Shown here: positions 1 through 8,202 of the stretch, one piece after another
How positions within the stretch are numbered: the stretch's first letter is position 1
Layout: each line of letters begins with the position of its first letter
Source: Algoriphagus algorifonticola
GTDB lineage: Bacteria; Bacteroidota; Bacteroidia; Cytophagales; Cyclobacteriaceae
DNA length: 64,000 nucleotides
Direction of reading: 5' to 3'
Assembly (NCBI RefSeq): GCF_007655305.1
Contig: NZ_VLOG01000034.1
Span: forward strand, 1 to 64,000
Program-made: the position numbers and the translations under genes
Notes under the pieces: generated by a model
Databases searched by the model: none
What the model was told of the DNA's origin: nothing
The model's input: the letters and a program-made list of their open reading frames with translations, nothing else

Positions 1-6
1 GCCGTG

Positions 7-27
7 TTCAATTCATAAATGCAACAC
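7..27 (+). repeat. IS30 left terminal inverted repeat
   Basis: Begins TTCAATTCATAAATGCAACAC; matches the reverse complement of 1083-1103 at 18 of 21 positions. It contains the transposase stop codon (8-10 on the plus strand). Confidence 0.75.
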
Positions 28-1018
28 CTAATTTTTGTTTGAGTTTTTGTAATGGACTAAGGTAATCAAACTTTCTAACGGGTCTGTTATTGATTTTTAA
101 TTCTATGGATTGAATTTGTTCCACCGAGTACTGATTCAGGTCTGTTCCTTTGGGTAAAAAAGCCCTGATCAATCCAATTCTGTTTTCCACCGTTCCTTTA
201 TCCTGAGACGTATAGGGCCTTGTAAAAAAGGTTGGCAGGTTGAATTTATCCCTGATTCGATGGTGGTTTGCGAAGGCTTTGTCATTATCGAACGTGATTG
301 ACTTAAAAAATGAGGCGCCAATCCGTTCGATTCTTCTGGTTATTTTCTGTTCAATGACATCGGCGTTCTTACCCTCTAACTTTTCCAACGTGGTGATTAA
401 AGTAGCCCGGTCTACCAGTACCAGAAGTGCCGATTGATGGTTTTTACCCATCATCAGATCCACTTCAATATCACCGATCCGCTGCCTCTGCTCCACTACG
501 GGAGGCCTTTTTTCAATGGAAACTCTTTCTTTGATCAGTCCTCTGGAATCCCTGTAATTACCTCTTTTACGTTTTCTTTTACCGTGTCTGAGATGTTTGT
601 ATAATCCTCTATCCTTCCTGAACTGCCAATGGTTACTTTTTTTTGCCAGCCAGATCCATTGGTAGAGGGTCTCATGGGACACTCCCGGTTGGCCATTGAC
701 TCTCCACCTGGCGGCAATCAGTTCCGGACTCAGTTTTTCATCTTCCAGCCAGATTCTGCTCTGCTCCTTCATTACCTCGGTAAACCGTCTGTGTTTGGGT
801 TTGTATTTATGGCGTTCTTGAGCCCGGTTCATTGCTATGCGTGCTGAGTAATTTCCTGCACTACGTCCCCGTTTCCCAGTGTTTCTTTTCAGTTCCCTAC
901 TGATGGTACTTTTGTGTACGCCGACCCGACAGGCTATTGCAGTTTGACTGAATCCCTCTTTGTTTAAAACCTCGATTTGATATCTTTGCTCTAGGCTGAG
1001 CTGATTGAATTTTTGCAT
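8..1018 (-). CDS. IS30 family transposase
   Basis: A DDE transposase of 336 residues, close to the usual IS30 length, that would cut and join the element's ends. The N-terminus has the IS30 helix-turn-helix (motif LSLEQRYQIEVL at residues 7-18, then VGVHKSTISREL). The catalytic core carries a D in the IGDIEVDLMMG segment, a second D in ITFDNDKAF and the final E in DKGTVENRIGLIR, consistent with the DDE triad. The reading frame is intact from start to stop, so the protein could be active. It is transcribed toward the left window edge, and its stop codon sits in the left terminal repeat. Family assignment is secure; the exact IS name is not known. Confidence 0.95.
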   Translation of the reverse strand: MQKFNQLSLEQRYQIEVLNKEGFSQTAIACRVGVHKSTISRELKRNTGKRGRSAGNYSARIAMNRAQERHKYKPKHRRFTEVMKEQSRIWLEDEKLSPELIAARWRVNGQPGVSHETLYQWIWLAKKSNHWQFRKDRGLYKHLRHGKRKRKRGNYRDSRGLIKERVSIEKRPPVVEQRQRIGDIEVDLMMGKNHQSALLVLVDRATLITTLEKLEGKNADVIEQKITRRIERIGASFFKSITFDNDKAFANHHRIRDKFNLPTFFTRPYTSQDKGTVENRIGLIRAFLPKGTDLNQYSVEQIQSIELKINNRPVRKFDYLSPLQKLKQKLGVAFMN

Positions 1019-1045
1019 GTCAACACTAATTTAATTATTCAGCCT

Positions 1046-1075
1046 AAGGAAGGAAGCCTAGGCTTCCTTCCTTAA
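1046..1075. repeat. 30-bp perfect palindrome inside the IS, upstream of the transposase
   Basis: The 15-nt arms TAAGGAAGGAAGCCT (1046-1060) and AGGCTTCCTTCCTTA (1061-1075) are exact reverse complements with no loop. It lies between the transposase start and the right terminal repeat. It is flanked by a second small inverted pair, CAACACTAAT at 1022-1031 and its complement around 1080-1088. It may form a hairpin that shields the transposase from outside transcription or translation, a common arrangement in IS elements; this role is inference. Confidence 0.7.
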
Positions 1076-1082
1076 ACTATTA

Positions 1083-1103
1083 GTGTTGCAATTATTACTT
1101 GAA
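1083..1103 (-). repeat. IS30 right terminal inverted repeat
   Basis: Reverse complement begins TTCAAGTAATAATTGCAACAC, 18 of 21 identical to the left repeat at 7-27. It is the outer boundary of the element next to the disrupted reading frame. Confidence 0.75.
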
Positions 1104-1269
1104 TCTGGGTATTTATTGTCTTCTTCTTCATTTGATTAAAGTTTTATCTAACGAAATTTACGAAGATTTAATGATCCAACCTGATGATTTTCAGGAGATA
1201 AAACATGAAAAAAGTCATCTTGCAATCTTTCGCCGAAATATCGAATTTCATGTTAGAAAGTTGAAATAA
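1104..1269 (+). pseudogene. 3' remnant of a gene cut by the IS30 insertion
   Basis: Immediately outside the right IS end a frame stays open to a TAA at 1267-1269. It ends in a protein-like, charged tail that includes NEIYEDLMIQPDDFQEIKHE and closes with EFHVRKLK. Composition (alternating charged and hydrophobic residues, no low complexity) looks like the C-terminus of a real protein rather than chance coding. No start codon with the missing domain is present; the rest would lie on the other side of the element, outside the window. I do not recognise the family. The stop is 11 nt before the next gene, so the two were probably adjacent before the insertion. Confidence 0.45.
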
Positions 1270-1280
1270 ATTTTTGAGCC

Positions 1281-2378
1281 ATGAAAACAGGAGTTTTTAT
1301 ACTGGCATTGATACATGGAATAATTCATCTCTTGGGATTCTTCAAAGCATTTAAGCTTGCCGAAATTTCTCAATTGACCAAACCCATTTCCCAACCAATC
1401 GGACTTCTGTGGCTGATCTCCTTTTTCCTCTTTTTATTGTTTGCCTCCGCCTTCTTTTCCTCAAAGCCTTGGGCTGGACATGTAGGAATAGCTGCTGTAA
1501 TTCTTTCTCAAGTTCTCATCTTCATTTTCTGGAAAGACGCCAAATTCGGAAGTCTTCCCAACTTGATCCTACTATTTTTCGCCATTCAATCTTTAGCTGA
1601 TAATAACTGGAGAAGTATGATGGAAAAAGAAGTAAATACCCTAAATGAAGAAATCAATATCCCTAGCCAAAGACCCCTGGAGGAATTACCCCCGGCAGTT
1701 CAAAAATGGCTAAAAACCACAGGATTGAAAGAAAATCAGATAATCACTCAGGCAAGGATCAACCAGACTGCTAAGATGAAAATGGATCCCGATCAGGAAA
1801 ACTGGAGGGAAGCCAATGCCTCACAATCCACTAGCATTGACCCGCCTTCTTTTCACTGGGAGGTATTCATGAAGTTATTTCCAGGTTTATTCATCTCCGG
1901 AAGGGATAAATTTGAAAATGGCCAAGGAGAAATGCTGATCAAACTAAATAGAATATTTCCAATTGTCAATGCGAAGGGCCCCAAGATTGATGAGGGAAGT
2001 TTGCAGCGCTATTTAGGCGAGATGGTATGGATCCCGAGTTTAGCGAGGCATCCTTCAGTAGAATGGAAGGAGTTGGACGAAAGTACAGCTCAGGCTACAT
2101 TAACTATAGGTGGAACAAGTGGCTCAGGAATTTTTCACTTTGATAAAAATGGGGATTTTATCCGCTTCGAGGCAGACCGGTATTTCAAAAATGAGCCTGA
2201 TTCCCAGAGATTCCCTTGGATTTTGGAAGTGGAAAAATACAGGGAGTTTCAAGAAATCAGAATTCCCAGCAAGATGAATGCAACTTGGAGATTAAAGGAA
2301 AAGGAATGGACTTGGCTTGAACTTCAGATAGACTCCGTGACCTATACTTTTGATAAACCAAGCCCAATCGATCAATAA
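1281..2378 (+). CDS. membrane protein with DUF6544-like C-terminal domain
   Basis: The 365-residue protein starts with three or four hydrophobic helices (roughly residues 3-25, 40-62, 68-85 and 87-105). A soluble domain follows from about residue 120. That domain has the pattern of a family of uncharacterised proteins annotated as DUF6544 or DUF6920: PPAVQKWL, a segment FPGLFISGRDKFENGQGEM, an FPIVNAKGP stretch, and RYLGEMVWIPSL, which in relatives reads as a conserved FNDM/LGEM..P block. The domain name is from memory and not certain. The start has ATG 11 nt after the interrupted upstream frame. It is convergent with the next gene, with only 2 nt between stop codons. Function unknown; membrane location is inferred from the helices. 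Confidence 0.8.
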   Translation: MKTGVFILALIHGIIHLLGFFKAFKLAEISQLTKPISQPIGLLWLISFFLFLLFASAFFSSKPWAGHVGIAAVILSQVLIFIFWKDAKFGSLPNLILLFFAIQSLADNNWRSMMEKEVNTLNEEINIPSQRPLEELPPAVQKWLKTTGLKENQIITQARINQTAKMKMDPDQENWREANASQSTSIDPPSFHWEVFMKLFPGLFISGRDKFENGQGEMLIKLNRIFPIVNAKGPKIDEGSLQRYLGEMVWIPSLARHPSVEWKELDESTAQATLTIGGTSGSGIFHFDKNGDFIRFEADRYFKNEPDSQRFPWILEVEKYREFQEIRIPSKMNATWRLKEKEWTWLELQIDSVTYTFDKPSPIDQ

Positions 2379-2380
2379 AT

Positions 2381-3628
2381 TTAATTAAAGAATTTTAAAA
2401 CTTGAGTCGTTTCGAATTGCAACAACTTTGGAACTTCAATTAGTTGATTTCGAACATAATCATTGTAAGAATACGTTGATTCCACTGAAAGAATACTTTC
2501 AAGCTTCAATAGATTCAAGTCGCTCATTACTGGATATTGGGTCTTCAATTCTTCGGGTACTCTTAAGGTAAATTCTTCTTGATTCCCAAACACAAACCAA
2601 CTTAGCACTTCACTAGGAAAGTTGGGATCATTCGATTTTCTAAAAGTTATGATCGAATAATCGGTTCCCGTAGGACTAGTAAACCTAAAATCATTGACGC
2701 CATTTTTGGAAACCGAAATATCCTTTCCAAATGGTAAATTGATTTTTGAAGGGATAGAACCTACTTTAAAGAAAGAAATACTCCTGGAATTATCATTAGC
2801 CGTAAAAAGTGTCGTATAAACTTTAAATTCATTTAAATACCCCAAGGCTACATTTGATGAATTACCAGTAAATCCATAAGAAGAAGTTCCAATTAGATAC
2901 CCATTGACATATCTGTTTTGATTTTCCTCCATAGCAGTAATTGTATAGCTGAAAAATCCGGATGGCTTTGGAACAGTTATAGTTTTATCAAAATTTTTCA
3001 TAGAGGAAAAATCCACCTGCTTCTGACCATCCTTACTTACATTCGATATAAAATCATATCGTGCTTGACCTTCCTGCCCAACGCCTGACACAAAAATTCT
3101 TTCATTTTCACCACGAAAAAGCATAGCAATATCAATCTGATTACCATTGATATTCGTAGAAAGAGGGATTTTGCCATTTTTCGAACTGGCAAAACCGCCT
3201 TTTGGAACATTAGAAAAATTGAGCGTAATTCTATGAAAGCCATTGAAAGGCTCGTCAGGCCCTGAGAATGTTCCTAATGGCAATCCAATCGTATATGTTT
3301 TTCCGGTACTTACTGACAAATAGGTAAAGGCAGATGTATTAACCTGACTTATAAAAGGAGAAGATTCTCTTAAGATATAAGTCAAATGGTAGATTCTGTC
3401 AGTTAAATTTTCGAATTTTTCGAGCTTCCCATTTTCAAGTTTTCTGATGTCCAAAATTTCACCTTCCTTACTTTGAAGAATAGCCCATACTTCTCGGTTC
3501 TCATTGATATATTGATCAAAAACTTTTAATTCAATGAGAGTTGGATCACCTAAATTTGCTGGATTTTCATTCTCTTGGCAGGAAATCAGGTAAAGTGTAA
3601 ATAGAAGAAATAAGAATACTTTTTTCAT
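2381..3628 (-). CDS. uncharacterised beta-rich lipoprotein
   Basis: A 415-residue protein with a lipoprotein signal: a short basic start, hydrophobic core FLFLLFTLYL and lipobox LISC, with the lipidated cysteine at residue 17. The mature part is rich in Ser, Thr, Gly, Phe and Tyr with alternating hydrophobic residues, suggesting an extracellular or periplasmic beta fold. I see no recognisable enzyme motif. The start ATG is followed directly by a clean signal peptide, so it is secure. A ~230-nt region separates it from the divergent Gfo/Idh/MocA gene. It may be an outer-membrane or surface lipoprotein of a lineage-specific family; no substrate or partner can be named. Confidence 0.75.
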   Translation of the reverse strand: MKKVFLFLLFTLYLISCQENENPANLGDPTLIELKVFDQYINENREVWAILQSKEGEILDIRKLENGKLEKFENLTDRIYHLTYILRESSPFISQVNTSAFTYLSVSTGKTYTIGLPLGTFSGPDEPFNGFHRITLNFSNVPKGGFASSKNGKIPLSTNINGNQIDIAMLFRGENERIFVSGVGQEGQARYDFISNVSKDGQKQVDFSSMKNFDKTITVPKPSGFFSYTITAMEENQNRYVNGYLIGTSSYGFTGNSSNVALGYLNEFKVYTTLFTANDNSRSISFFKVGSIPSKINLPFGKDISVSKNGVNDFRFTSPTGTDYSIITFRKSNDPNFPSEVLSWFVFGNQEEFTLRVPEELKTQYPVMSDLNLLKLESILSVESTYSYNDYVRNQLIEVPKLLQFETTQVLKFFN

Positions 3629-3857
3629 TTGAAATTATTTGAAATTTTTTCAAAACTAAAGATAAAAGTCGAAATGAACTAAGCCTGATTTAGATTTAAT
3701 TTTAAAAAATCAGTTGAAAAAGATGGGCTTTGCATTTAAATGGGCTTCTTCTTTTAATCTTGAAAAAAAGACTCTCATTTTCAAATTGAAAAAATGAAAT
3801 TTTTGGAGATTGAAGAAAATTCAGCGAAAATACCAAAGCATAAAACTTCAGCCAGCC

Positions 3858-4949
3858 ATGAGAACACTCGTCCTTTCATTAATCTTTTTATCAACAGTTT
3901 TTTTTTGTCAGGCACAAAAACTCCGCCTATCCGTGGCAGGGCTCAACCACGGGCATGTGGGTTGGGTACTATCATCCATGAATCGAGGGGATTATGAAAT
4001 TGTTGGGATAAGCGAGTCCAACAGGGAGTTGGCGGAGAAGTACTCCAAGCAATATGGCTTTTCGATGAGTTTGGTGTATGATGATTTGAATGAAATGCTG
4101 GAAAAAAGCCAACCTGAAGCAGTGGCGGCTTTTGGGGATACTTTTTCCCATTTAGCCATTGTAAAAGCGGCTGCACCGAAAGGAATTCATGTGATGGTTG
4201 AAAAGCCACTCGCCGTCAGTAAAGAGCATGCCTTAGAAATGGAGAAACTGGCTAATCAATATGGCATTCATATATTGACCAATTATGAAACGAGTTGGTA
4301 TCCCAGCAATCATGAAGCTAAAAGACTATTGGAATTGGGTGAAATAGGCGACATCAAAAAAGTGATTGTCAGAGATGGCCATCGTGGGCCAAAAAAAATT
4401 GGCGTAGGGCAGGAGTTTCTGGAATGGCTAACAGATCCAAAATTAAATGGTGGAGGTGCCTTGATGGATTTTGGGTGTTATGGTGCCAATTTAATGACTT
4501 GGTTAATGAATGGGGAAAGACCCATTTCAGTTACGGCAATCACTCAGCAACTGCAGCCTGAAAATAACCCCAAAGTGGAAGATGATGCCACAATCATCGT
4601 AAATTATCCAACAGCTCAAGTGATCATTCAAGCTTCTTGGAATTGGCCAATAGGAAGAAAAGACATGGAAATTTACGGGGAAACTGGGGCTATTTTCGCA
4701 GATAATCGACATCAACTTCGAATTAGATTGGCAGAAGGCTATGATGGTTTTGATGAACACACATTACAACTACCGGAATTACCAGCTCCCTACCCAGATC
4801 CATTTTTACTATTGAAAGCCGTAATCAGGGATGAAATTCAACTTCCTCCTTTTGATCTGTACTCTTTGGAGAATAACATGATCGTCATGGATATTTTGCA
4901 AGCCGCAAAAGAAAGCGCTGAAATAGGGAAGACTGTTTATTTTCAATAA
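3858..4949 (+). CDS. exported Gfo/Idh/MocA family oxidoreductase
   Basis: An NAD(P)-dependent oxidoreductase of the glucose-fructose oxidoreductase/inositol dehydrogenase/MocA family. I place the start at the ATG at 3858 because it opens a typical signal peptide (MRTLVLSLIFLSTVFFCQAQ). An upstream in-frame ATG at 3810 would add 16 charged residues ahead of it. The N-terminal Rossmann domain begins with the LSVAGLNHGHVG strand-turn. The conserved EKP motif of the family is at residues 115-117 (EKPLAVS). The C-terminal beta-sheet domain contains GGGALMDFGCYGANLM. The signal peptide puts this enzyme in the periplasm, as in GFOR-like members with a tightly bound cofactor. The substrate is probably a sugar or cyclitol but cannot be told from sequence. 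Confidence 0.88.
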   Translation: MRTLVLSLIFLSTVFFCQAQKLRLSVAGLNHGHVGWVLSSMNRGDYEIVGISESNRELAEKYSKQYGFSMSLVYDDLNEMLEKSQPEAVAAFGDTFSHLAIVKAAAPKGIHVMVEKPLAVSKEHALEMEKLANQYGIHILTNYETSWYPSNHEAKRLLELGEIGDIKKVIVRDGHRGPKKIGVGQEFLEWLTDPKLNGGGALMDFGCYGANLMTWLMNGERPISVTAITQQLQPENNPKVEDDATIIVNYPTAQVIIQASWNWPIGRKDMEIYGETGAIFADNRHQLRIRLAEGYDGFDEHTLQLPELPAPYPDPFLLLKAVIRDEIQLPPFDLYSLENNMIVMDILQAAKESAEIGKTVYFQ

Positions 4950-4984
4950 TTTGGGTAAATTAAGATAACTAACCTATCTAATTT

Positions 4985-5356
4985 ATGAAACTCGGAGCTT
5001 TTTCTATCAGTCTTTCAGTCAAAGATCTTCAAGCCTCAAAAGCCTTTTATGAAAAACTCGGCTTTTCAGTTTTCGGGGGATCAGAGGAGATGAACTATCT
5101 CATCATGAAAAATGAACAAACGCTAATTGGGCTTTTTCATGAGATGTTTGAGAAAAACATCCTCACTTTCAACCCAGGTTGGGACCAGGATGCAAAACTT
5201 GTCCCCGGCTATGATGATGTTCGAAAAATTCAATCTGAGCTAAAATCCCAAGGAATCACCTTAGCACAAGAGGCTGACCCCAATGGTGAAGGCCCAGGTA
5301 GTATTTTATTTTTTGATCCGGATGGAAACGGAATCTTGATTGATCAACATATCTAG
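4985..5356 (+). CDS. VOC (glyoxalase/bleomycin-resistance fold) protein
   Basis: A single 123-residue vicinal-oxygen-chelate unit. It has the beta-alpha-beta-beta-beta pattern: SISLSVKDLQASKAFYEKLGF at the start (given here as the region of residues 6-26), a central stretch with GLFHEMFE, and the closing SILFFDPDGNGILIDQH with a glutamate-free end. VOC proteins bind a metal and act on small molecules, or act as resistance or isomerase enzymes; the substrate is unknown. It lies 35 nt after the oxidoreductase gene and 6 nt before the next gene, so the three are probably co-transcribed. Confidence 0.85.
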   Translation: MKLGAFSISLSVKDLQASKAFYEKLGFSVFGGSEEMNYLIMKNEQTLIGLFHEMFEKNILTFNPGWDQDAKLVPGYDDVRKIQSELKSQGITLAQEADPNGEGPGSILFFDPDGNGILIDQHI

Positions 5357-5362
5357 AAAAGC

Positions 5363-6517
5363 ATGAAAAGAAGAAGTATTGTTTTTTTGACCCTCTTTTT
5401 TTTCGCCTTTTTTGAGATATCTCTCGCGAATTCCTTCAATGACAGCATTTTTTCAGCACCATTTCACATGGATGCCAGACTTTTAGTCTTTAAAGGAAAA
5501 ATGAATGGCAGAGAGGTAAACTTTGCATTTGACACTGGAGCTGCACGGGGTCTAGCTGGAAGTAACATTCAGGAGAAGGGGGCTATTTCCAAAAAAGGAA
5601 AAAAACTCACCATGCAGGATGCGAATAAAAACAAAAAAAAGGTTAGAACGGCCATCACTGAAATAGTAGAACTGGGCCCTCTTGAAATTCGAAATGTGAG
5701 TAGTCTTTTAGTTGATATGCCTTATTTGGTTTGCCACGACTACTACCTTTTGGGTTCGAACTTGATTAGACAATTAAACTGGCAAATAGATTTCGAAAAC
5801 AAGATGATTTATGCATCCAAGTCGCCCTTTCCGGTCGATGAGAGCTGGCAAAGCTTTGATGTAATTTATAGGAATAACAGGCCCTACCTTGATTTCAGTT
5901 TTGATAGTCTTGAATATCAAAACATCCTCGTTGACTTTGGTTTCGCAGGCACTGTGGATCTTGATAACAAAAAAAGTATTGTTCAGGACTTTTTGAAACA
6001 AAAGAACATCGAGGCTAAAGATAATCCTAGTATCAGCATGAGTATTGGTGCGATCAGCCAACAAATTGCACCTGCATTTACCATAATCATAGATAGTTTA
6101 AAGATAGGTAATCATGTGTATACCCAAATTCCCCTGAATTTTGAATATCCAACTACAGAAAAAATAGGTGTTTCATTTTTCTCAACATTAACTTCCCAAA
6201 CCGTCATCAACAATTCAGAATCTACTTATTACCTAAAATTAAAAAATGAAACTCCTTCATTTCGAGACCCTAATCATCTTAGTTTCAGTTTTGAAAAAGG
6301 AAAATTTCTTATTTCCGGAAAGTCTATTGGGCTAAGTCCAGAAGATGCCTTGGTAGAAATCGGGGAAGAGGTAGCATTGGTCAATGGAATTTCGTCCATG
6401 GATTTTGAAGATAATTGTCAGTTCATCAGATGGTATTATGGTCTCAATTTTGACCAAGTCACCATCACCAAACTGAACGGTCAAGAAGTAATTTTTACCA
6501 GGATTCCATTAAACTAA
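5363..6517 (+). CDS. exported retropepsin/aspartyl-protease-like protein
   Basis: A 384-residue protein with an N-terminal signal peptide (residues 1-22, ending ISLANS). An aspartyl protease motif follows at residues 57-60 (DTGA in NFAFDTGAARGL). A second repeat-like region has DFG at residues 191-193 (ILVDFGFAGTVDL), where the usual Thr is replaced by Phe. That would match a two-lobed protease in which the second active-site triad is degenerate. The C-terminal ~90 residues include a stretch like a PDZ-type end (KLNGQEVIFTRIPLN). The last base of its stop overlaps the ATG of the next gene (TAATG at 6515-6519), so translation is coupled. Peptidase activity is inferred from the motif only. Confidence 0.7.
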   Translation: MKRRSIVFLTLFFFAFFEISLANSFNDSIFSAPFHMDARLLVFKGKMNGREVNFAFDTGAARGLAGSNIQEKGAISKKGKKLTMQDANKNKKKVRTAITEIVELGPLEIRNVSSLLVDMPYLVCHDYYLLGSNLIRQLNWQIDFENKMIYASKSPFPVDESWQSFDVIYRNNRPYLDFSFDSLEYQNILVDFGFAGTVDLDNKKSIVQDFLKQKNIEAKDNPSISMSIGAISQQIAPAFTIIIDSLKIGNHVYTQIPLNFEYPTTEKIGVSFFSTLTSQTVINNSESTYYLKLKNETPSFRDPNHLSFSFEKGKFLISGKSIGLSPEDALVEIGEEVALVNGISSMDFEDNCQFIRWYYGLNFDQVTITKLNGQEVIFTRIPLN

Positions 6518-7497
6518 TGAAAGCAGCTGTCAGATATGAATACTGTTCGCCTTCCGAGTTGGAAATCGCAGAACTCCCCGAACCCGAACCTCAACCAAAG
6601 GAAATCCAAGTGAAGGTGATGACTTGTACAGTAAACCGAACAGATATGGCGGTTTTAACGGGTTGGCCCTGGATCATGAGGCTTTTTGTCGGCTATCCTA
6701 AACCCAAGCGAGCTACCCCAGGGACTGACTTTGTGGGTGAAATCACCCAGATAGGGTCCGAAGTAAAAGAATACGCTGTTGGAGATAGAGTTTGGGGTTT
6801 TATAGACAATGGCTGTGGAAGTCATGGAGAATACTTTTGTACTTCTTCCTTCGAAAACCTACGAAAAGTATCCAAAAACATAGATCCAATTCAAGCAGGT
6901 GCCTCCATTGAAGGTGTACACTATGCATATAACTTTCTCAATAAAATTAATTTGAAAGAAGGTGATCAGGTTTTGGTAATTGGTGGGACCGGTGCAATAG
7001 GATCAGCTGCCATTCAAATTTTAAAGTCCCGAAATATCCATGTAACTGCAGTAAGCCTAGGAAATGTCGAAAAAGTGGCTCAATTAGGAGCCGATCAAGT
7101 GATTGATGGATTACTAGATGACTTTACAGGAATCAAGCAACAATTCGATGCCGTACTCGATGCCGTAGGAAAAAGCCGTTTTAAAATTTGTAAGCCCTTA
7201 CTTAAAAAAAATGGCACTTACCTTTCTTCTGAATTGGGACACAATTGGGAGAACCCATTTTTATCTTTGTCAACCTCATTTTTTTCCAGCAAAAAAGTCA
7301 AATTCCCCATCCCCCTCAACGTGAATAAAAGCTTAATTCAAATTGAAGAGCTTTTACTTGAAGACAAATTCAAGCCTTTGATTGATCGAGTAGTCAGTCT
7401 CGAACAACTTCCAGAAGCCTATACTTATGTGGGTTCCGGGAAAAAGTTAGGGAACGTGATTCTTTCCTATTTGAATAAGGATTTTGGTCTCCAATAA
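6517..7497 (+). CDS. MDR family NAD(P)-dependent alcohol dehydrogenase/quinone oxidoreductase
   Basis: A 326-residue medium-chain dehydrogenase/reductase. The N-terminal GroES-like domain contains VNRTDMAVLTGWP and PGTDFVGEITQIGSEVKEY, and the nucleotide-binding Rossmann fold has VIGGTGAIGSAA around residues 153-165. The structural zinc cysteines of classical alcohol dehydrogenases are absent, so it fits the zinc-independent quinone-oxidoreductase branch. The cytoplasmic enzyme would transfer hydride between NAD(P)H and an aldehyde, enone or quinone. Its ATG overlaps the stop of the aspartyl-protease-like gene. It is followed by a ~117-nt gap and then hsp20. Confidence 0.88.
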   Translation: MKAAVRYEYCSPSELEIAELPEPEPQPKEIQVKVMTCTVNRTDMAVLTGWPWIMRLFVGYPKPKRATPGTDFVGEITQIGSEVKEYAVGDRVWGFIDNGCGSHGEYFCTSSFENLRKVSKNIDPIQAGASIEGVHYAYNFLNKINLKEGDQVLVIGGTGAIGSAAIQILKSRNIHVTAVSLGNVEKVAQLGADQVIDGLLDDFTGIKQQFDAVLDAVGKSRFKICKPLLKKNGTYLSSELGHNWENPFLSLSTSFFSSKKVKFPIPLNVNKSLIQIEELLLEDKFKPLIDRVVSLEQLPEAYTYVGSGKKLGNVILSYLNKDFGLQ

Positions 7498-7614
7498 CCT
7501 TCCTAATCATTGATATTTATCAGTTTGTTTACTGACACTCGTCATGAGTGTTTTGAAGAAATTATTGGAGATTTAAGTGTTAAATAAATGATCCACCAGT
7601 AAACAACAGAAACC

Positions 7615-8058
7615 ATGGGCGCACTAACTAAAGACAGAGGTTTTTGGCCAAAAATGGTTCAAGACTTCTTCGGGGCTGAAGACCCCTTCCATATGAACAA
7701 TAAGTTTTGGTTTACAGATAAATCTGTGGAGGTTCCATCTGCTAACGTCATCGAAAGTGAAAAGGAATTTAAGCTAGAGTTGTCAGCACCTGGATTTGAT
7801 AAAAAGGACTTCAAAATCGAAGTCGAAGAGGGAATTCTTAACATATCAGCCGAAAAAGAGATGAAAATGGAGGAAGAAAAAGAGAACTATCGTAAGAGAG
7901 AATTCTCCTACTCCAGCATCCATAGGGCCTTTGCCCTTCCGGAAAATGTCAAAGATGAACAAATCGATGCCAAGTACGAAAAGGGGATTTTGAAAATAGT
8001 CCTACCCAAAGTAAAATCAGTTGAAAATAAACCCAAAAAAGCGATCGAAGTCGGCTAA
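7615..8058 (+). CDS. Hsp20/alpha-crystallin small heat-shock protein
   Basis: A 147-residue ATP-independent holdase chaperone. The alpha-crystallin domain spans about residues 40-135. It opens with VPSANVIESEKEFKLELSAP and has the conserved ...NISAEKE... strand, and ends with the A-x-x-x-n-G-I-L signature as AKYEKGILKIVLPK. The short N-terminal arm (FWPKMVQDFFG) and a lysine-rich tail (NKPKKAIEV) complete the usual layout. It stands alone between a 117-nt upstream gap and a strong hairpin terminator at 8111-8142, so it is probably monocistronic and heat- or stress-regulated. No recognisable heat-shock operator was found. Confidence 0.95.
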   Translation: MGALTKDRGFWPKMVQDFFGAEDPFHMNNKFWFTDKSVEVPSANVIESEKEFKLELSAPGFDKKDFKIEVEEGILNISAEKEMKMEEEKENYRKREFSYSSIHRAFALPENVKDEQIDAKYEKGILKIVLPKVKSVENKPKKAIEVG

Positions 8059-8110
8059 ACAGGCTTCAGATTACATCAGGATTATTTTTTAGTAATTGGT
8101 TTGAATTGGG

Positions 8111-8142
8111 ACCCCGGCCTTCTGGTCGGGGTTTTATTTTTT
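8111..8142 (+). terminator. Rho-independent terminator of hsp20
   Basis: Stem ACCCCGGCC (8111-8119), loop TTCT, stem GGTCGGGGT (8124-8132), with one G-T wobble, followed by a T-rich run (TTTATTTTTTAT). It lies 53 nt after the hsp20 stop. It also argues against starting the next gene upstream of it. Confidence 0.9.
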
Positions 8143-8202
8143 ATGTCAATGGTATTGCCTATCTGCCTAGAAATTGAAAAATTACAGAAAGCCCCATATT
8201 TC

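Larger units (their letters stand above)
7..1103 (-). mobile_element. IS30-family insertion sequence
   Basis: A complete-looking insertion sequence: one transposase gene bounded by imperfect terminal inverted repeats of 21 bp (7-27 and 1083-1103, 18 of 21 positions identical, both ending TTCAA outward and TGCAACAC inward). The transposase stop codon lies inside the left repeat, a compact arrangement seen in IS30 elements. No matching target duplication is visible (GTG to the left, TCT to the right), so either the boundary is off by a base or the duplication has decayed. To the right the element abuts the 3' remnant of an interrupted gene. Confidence 0.85.

Noticed and set aside
3810..3857. 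Earlier ATG for the Gfo/Idh/MocA gene
   Set aside because: It adds 16 charged residues before a typical signal peptide. The ATG at 3858 gives the clean signal.
8101..8202. Longer start for the acylase-type lipoprotein
   Set aside because: It would begin inside the hsp20 terminator hairpin and add 34 residues ahead of a perfect lipoprotein signal. ATG at 8203 is better.
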